Shown here piece after piece: positions 61,655 to 64,000 of a DNA stretch of 64,000 bases. The DNA lies in assembly GCF_002564005.1 (NCBI RefSeq), contig NZ_PDJG01000001.1, positions 248,001 through 312,000 of the forward strand, written 5' to 3'. The notes beneath the pieces are model-generated. The model was not told where the DNA came from. It ran no database searches and saw nothing but the letters and a program-made list of their open reading frames with translations. The position numbers and the translations under genes were made by a program. Each line of letters opens with the position of its first letter. Within the stretch, counting starts at the first letter, position 1. Source of the stretch: Sanguibacter antarcticus (GTDB lineage: Bacteria; Actinomycetota; Actinomycetes; Actinomycetales; Cellulomonadaceae).

Positions 61655-63310
61655 TCAGGCGCCAGACCGCCCGAGCGCACGCCCGGCCTGCCGGCCGGAG
61701 AAGAGGCACCCGCCGAGGAACGTCCCCTCGAGGGACCTGTACCCGTGCATCCCGCCGCCGCCGAACCCTGCGACCTCGCCGGCAGCGTACAAGCCGGGCA
61801 CCGGGTTGCCGTCGTCGCCGAGCACACGGCCGTCGAGGTCGGTCTCGAGACCACCGAGGGACTTGCGCGTGATGACGTGCAGGCGCACCGCGATGAGCGG
61901 ACCGTCTGCCGCGTCGAGGATCGGGGCGGGGCGCGCGACCCGGACGAGGCGGTCGCCACGGTAGGAGCGGGCGCTGCGGACCGCAGCGATCTGAAGGTCC
62001 TTGGTGAACGGGTTCACGGTCTCGCGGTCCCTCGCCTCGACGACGGACCTGAGCTCCGCGGGGTCGATGAGGCCGTCGCCGGTGACCGAGTTCATGCCGG
62101 CAGCAAGCTCGTCGAGCGTGTCTGCGACGACGAAGTCCACGCCGCGGCTCTTGAACGCTTCGACGGGTGCGGTAGCACCCTTGCGCACGCGTCCGAGCAC
62201 CTGGCGGACGCTTTTGCCCGTGAGGTCAGGGTTCTGCTCGGAGCCCGAGAGGGCGAACTCCTTCTCGATGATCGCCTGGTTGAGGACGAACCAGCTGTAG
62301 TCGTGCCCGGTGGTCCGCAGGTGGGCGAGCGTCCCGAGGGTGTCGAAGCCGGGGAAGAGCGGCACGGGCAGGCGGGATCCGGTGGCGTCGAGCCAGAGGG
62401 ACGACGGGCCGGGCAGGATCCGGATGCCGTGGGCGGGCCAGACGGGGTCCCAGTTCGTGATGCCCTCGACGTAGTGCCACATCCGGTCGTCGTTGATGGT
62501 GCGCGCGCCGGCGGTGCGCGAGATCGCGAGCATGCGCCCGTCGACGTGGGCGGGGACGCCGGTGATCATGTGCTCGGGCGGAGAGCCGAGCCTGCTCGGC
62601 CAGGCGGCCCGGACGAGGTCGTGGTCGCCGCCGATCCCGCCGCTCGTCACCAGGACGGCCGCAGCACGCAGCGTGAAGTCGCGGACGGGGGACCGGGAGC
62701 TGGGCGCGCCGCGGGGGACGTCGCTCGGGGCGAGCACCGTTCCGCAGACGCCGGTGACGGCGCCGTCCTCGGTGAGCAGAGCGTCGACCCGGTGGCGATG
62801 GCGGACCACGATGCGACCTGCGTCGACGTGCTCCCGCACGCGTCGCACGAACGGGGCGAGGATGCCGGGGCCCGTGCCCCACGTGATGTGGAACCGGGGG
62901 ACAGAGTTCCCGTGGCCCTGCGCGGTGTACCCGCCGCGCTCGGCCCACCCGACGACAGGGAAGAACCGCACACCCATCGCGTGCAGCCAGGATCGCTTCT
63001 CACCGGCGGCGAAGTCGAGGTAGGCGTCGGCCCAGCGCCGTGGCCACGCGTCCTCGGGACGGTCGAAGCCTGCAGAGCCGGCCCAGTCCTGGCGCGCGAG
63101 GTCGATCGAGTCGCGGACACCCATGCGTCGTTGCTCGGGAGAGTCGACGAGGAAGAGGCCCCCGAACGACCAGAACGCCTGCCCGCCGAGCGACTGCGCA
63201 GGTTCTTGGTCGACGATGACCACGGACCGACCGGCGTCGGCAGCTTCTGCCGCTGCGACGAGCCCGGCGAGGCCGGCGCCCACGATGATGACATCACTGG
63301 CATCTGACAT
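61655..63310 (-). CDS. FAD-binding dehydrogenase (fumarate reductase/ketosteroid dehydrogenase-like)
   Basis: 551 residues. The FAD-binding start is DVIIVGAGLAGLVAAAEAAD with VDQEPAQSLGGQAFWSFGGL, followed by the C-terminal FAD contact VPGLYAAGEVAGFGGGGMHG and YRSLEGTFLGGCLFSGRQAG. The group is annotated as 'FAD-binding dehydrogenase' and is related to 3-ketosteroid delta-1-dehydrogenases and flavocytochrome-type fumarate reductases. No steroid genes are near, so the substrate is unknown. The gene is alone; the divergent neighbour is the Bax-inhibitor-like gene. Confidence 0.88.
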   Translation of the reverse strand: MSDASDVIIVGAGLAGLVAAAEAADAGRSVVIVDQEPAQSLGGQAFWSFGGLFLVDSPEQRRMGVRDSIDLARQDWAGSAGFDRPEDAWPRRWADAYLDFAAGEKRSWLHAMGVRFFPVVGWAERGGYTAQGHGNSVPRFHITWGTGPGILAPFVRRVREHVDAGRIVVRHRHRVDALLTEDGAVTGVCGTVLAPSDVPRGAPSSRSPVRDFTLRAAAVLVTSGGIGGDHDLVRAAWPSRLGSPPEHMITGVPAHVDGRMLAISRTAGARTINDDRMWHYVEGITNWDPVWPAHGIRILPGPSSLWLDATGSRLPVPLFPGFDTLGTLAHLRTTGHDYSWFVLNQAIIEKEFALSGSEQNPDLTGKSVRQVLGRVRKGATAPVEAFKSRGVDFVVADTLDELAAGMNSVTGDGLIDPAELRSVVEARDRETVNPFTKDLQIAAVRSARSYRGDRLVRVARPAPILDAADGPLIAVRLHVITRKSLGGLETDLDGRVLGDDGNPVPGLYAAGEVAGFGGGGMHGYRSLEGTFLGGCLFSGRQAGRALGRSGA

Positions 63311-63507
63311 GTCAGAAGTAGACCACGGTGCGGTCGCCAGGTGTGCACGACCTGTGCTGATGAACTGTCGGTATGGCGTTCTCCCCCCTGGGAACTAGGA
63401 CGCGCGATCGAACGTTCGTTACAGTTGAACGGTAGGAACAACCGGCCAGCGAGATCCACTCGGCTGGCGCGAGAGCGTCGGACCGGAACCGCGACCAGGA
63501 GGCATGT

Positions 63508-64000
63508 GTGGGAAGCCCAGTTTTCTCCAAGAGCAGTGCGTTCAGCCCGAACGCCGACCGGTCTCAGGGGGGTGCGTCGGCATACCAGGGCCAGTCCGCT
63601 CAGGCACAGTATGGCCAGCCTGCTGGCTACGGCCAGTCCGCCGGCTACGGCTCGGTGCCGGACGCCGCGACGCTCGGCTCGATGTACGGGGCCCCGTCGG
63701 CGACGACCGCCCAGACGGGCCGGCTGACGTATGACGACGTCATCATCAAGACGGTCGGTCTGCTCGCGATCGTCATCGCGTTCGCCGCGATCACGTGGTT
63801 CACGGTTCCCGAGCTGTTCTTCGTCGGCGCGATCGTCGGCCTGGTCCTCGGTCTCGTCAACGCGTTCAAGCGCGAGCCGAGCCCGGTCCTCATCGTCGCC
63901 TACGCGATCGCCGAGGGAGTGTTCGTCGGTGGGCTGAGCGCGTACTTCGAGGCCGCGTGGGACGGGATCGTCCTCCAGGCGGTCGTCGCGACGTTTGCGA
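63508..64000 (+). CDS. Bax-inhibitor-1/YccA-like membrane protein, runs off the window
   Basis: The start is GTG 63508 with a perfect AGGAGG five bases upstream; overlapping ATG 63504 is in another frame. A ~65-residue soluble leader rich in Gly, Gln, Tyr and Ala (QPAGYGQSAGYGSVPDAATL) is followed by DDVIIKTVGLLAIVIAFAAI and further helices (FFVGAIVGLVLGLVNAFKRE, VLIVAYAIAEGVFVGGLSAY). This is the actinobacterial BI-1/YccA pattern, seven helices when complete; here about three are visible. Roles in Ca2+ leak or membrane-stress control are known for relatives. Confidence 0.88.
   Translation, partial: MGSPVFSKSSAFSPNADRSQGGASAYQGQSAQAQYGQPAGYGQSAGYGSVPDAATLGSMYGAPSATTAQTGRLTYDDVIIKTVGLLAIVIAFAAITWFTVPELFFVGAIVGLVLGLVNAFKREPSPVLIVAYAIAEGVFVGGLSAYFEAAWDGIVLQAVVATFA

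Overview
The DNA is GC-rich, uses many GTG starts and carries eno, ftsB/divIC, a DUF501 gene and ppx/gppA in the order typical of Actinobacteria, with mfd, mazG, a type II NADH dehydrogenase and a starch-degrading secretome nearby. This points to a high-GC Gram-positive, most likely Micrococcales (Cellulomonas/Sanguibacter/Oerskovia-like). The genus is inference.

Layout. (1) 1-1252: the right end of an ISAs1-type insertion sequence has cut off the front of a GH13 gene. (2) 1533-17302: a metal (mainly copper) stress island. It holds a CDF metal exporter with an ArsR repressor, two DUF305 proteins, a sensor kinase/response regulator pair, a glutaredoxin/CcdA/redoxin operon, a TAT-exported multicopper oxidase with a small SHOCT protein, a DUF2933 protein, a decayed copper P-type ATPase, a c-di-AMP-riboswitch-controlled NlpC/P60 hydrolase, an M15 peptidase, a BNR-type lipoprotein and a membrane polyferredoxin operon. 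Four promoters share an 11-bp direct repeat that looks like the box of the local response regulator, and one also has a CsoR-like palindrome. (3) 17458-26025: an insertion-sequence graveyard (ISL3, IS110 and IS3 remnants, an intact IS1380). It carries a helix-turn-helix/nucleotidyltransferase toxin-antitoxin-like operon behind a 36-bp palindrome, a truncated KfrA-like gene, and an orphan RHS toxin tip with a DUF2283 partner. A 38-bp direct repeat flanks the last two. (4) 26026-29571: a GNAT enzyme, an ECF42-type sigma factor with its DGPF/YCII partner, a fragment of a second sigma factor, and remnants of what looks like a lodA/lodB locus.

(5) 29580-64000: ordinary chromosome. Glycosyltransferases, an SDR, MocR/YczE, L-2-hydroxyglutarate oxidase, mfd, pntAB transhydrogenase, an FNT channel, two CNNM/CBS membrane proteins, secreted alpha-amylase, mazG, a polyprenyl-phosphate sugar transferase, eno-ftsB-DUF501-ppx, a PadR/HAAS-like pair, ndh-2, a tRNA with a UAA anticodon, a second response regulator/kinase pair, an FAD dehydrogenase and the start of a Bax-inhibitor-1-like protein that runs off the window.

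Functional picture. In the island, cytoplasmic efflux (CDF, formerly CopA), periplasmic Cu(I) oxidation (multicopper oxidase), copper-binding DUF305 proteins and thiol repair (glutaredoxin, CcdA, redoxin) form one extracytoplasmic metal-stress response. The decayed pieces (CopA, Lgt-like, YVTN propeller) suggest the island was once larger and is eroding. All functional statements rest on reading motifs by eye; no database search was run.
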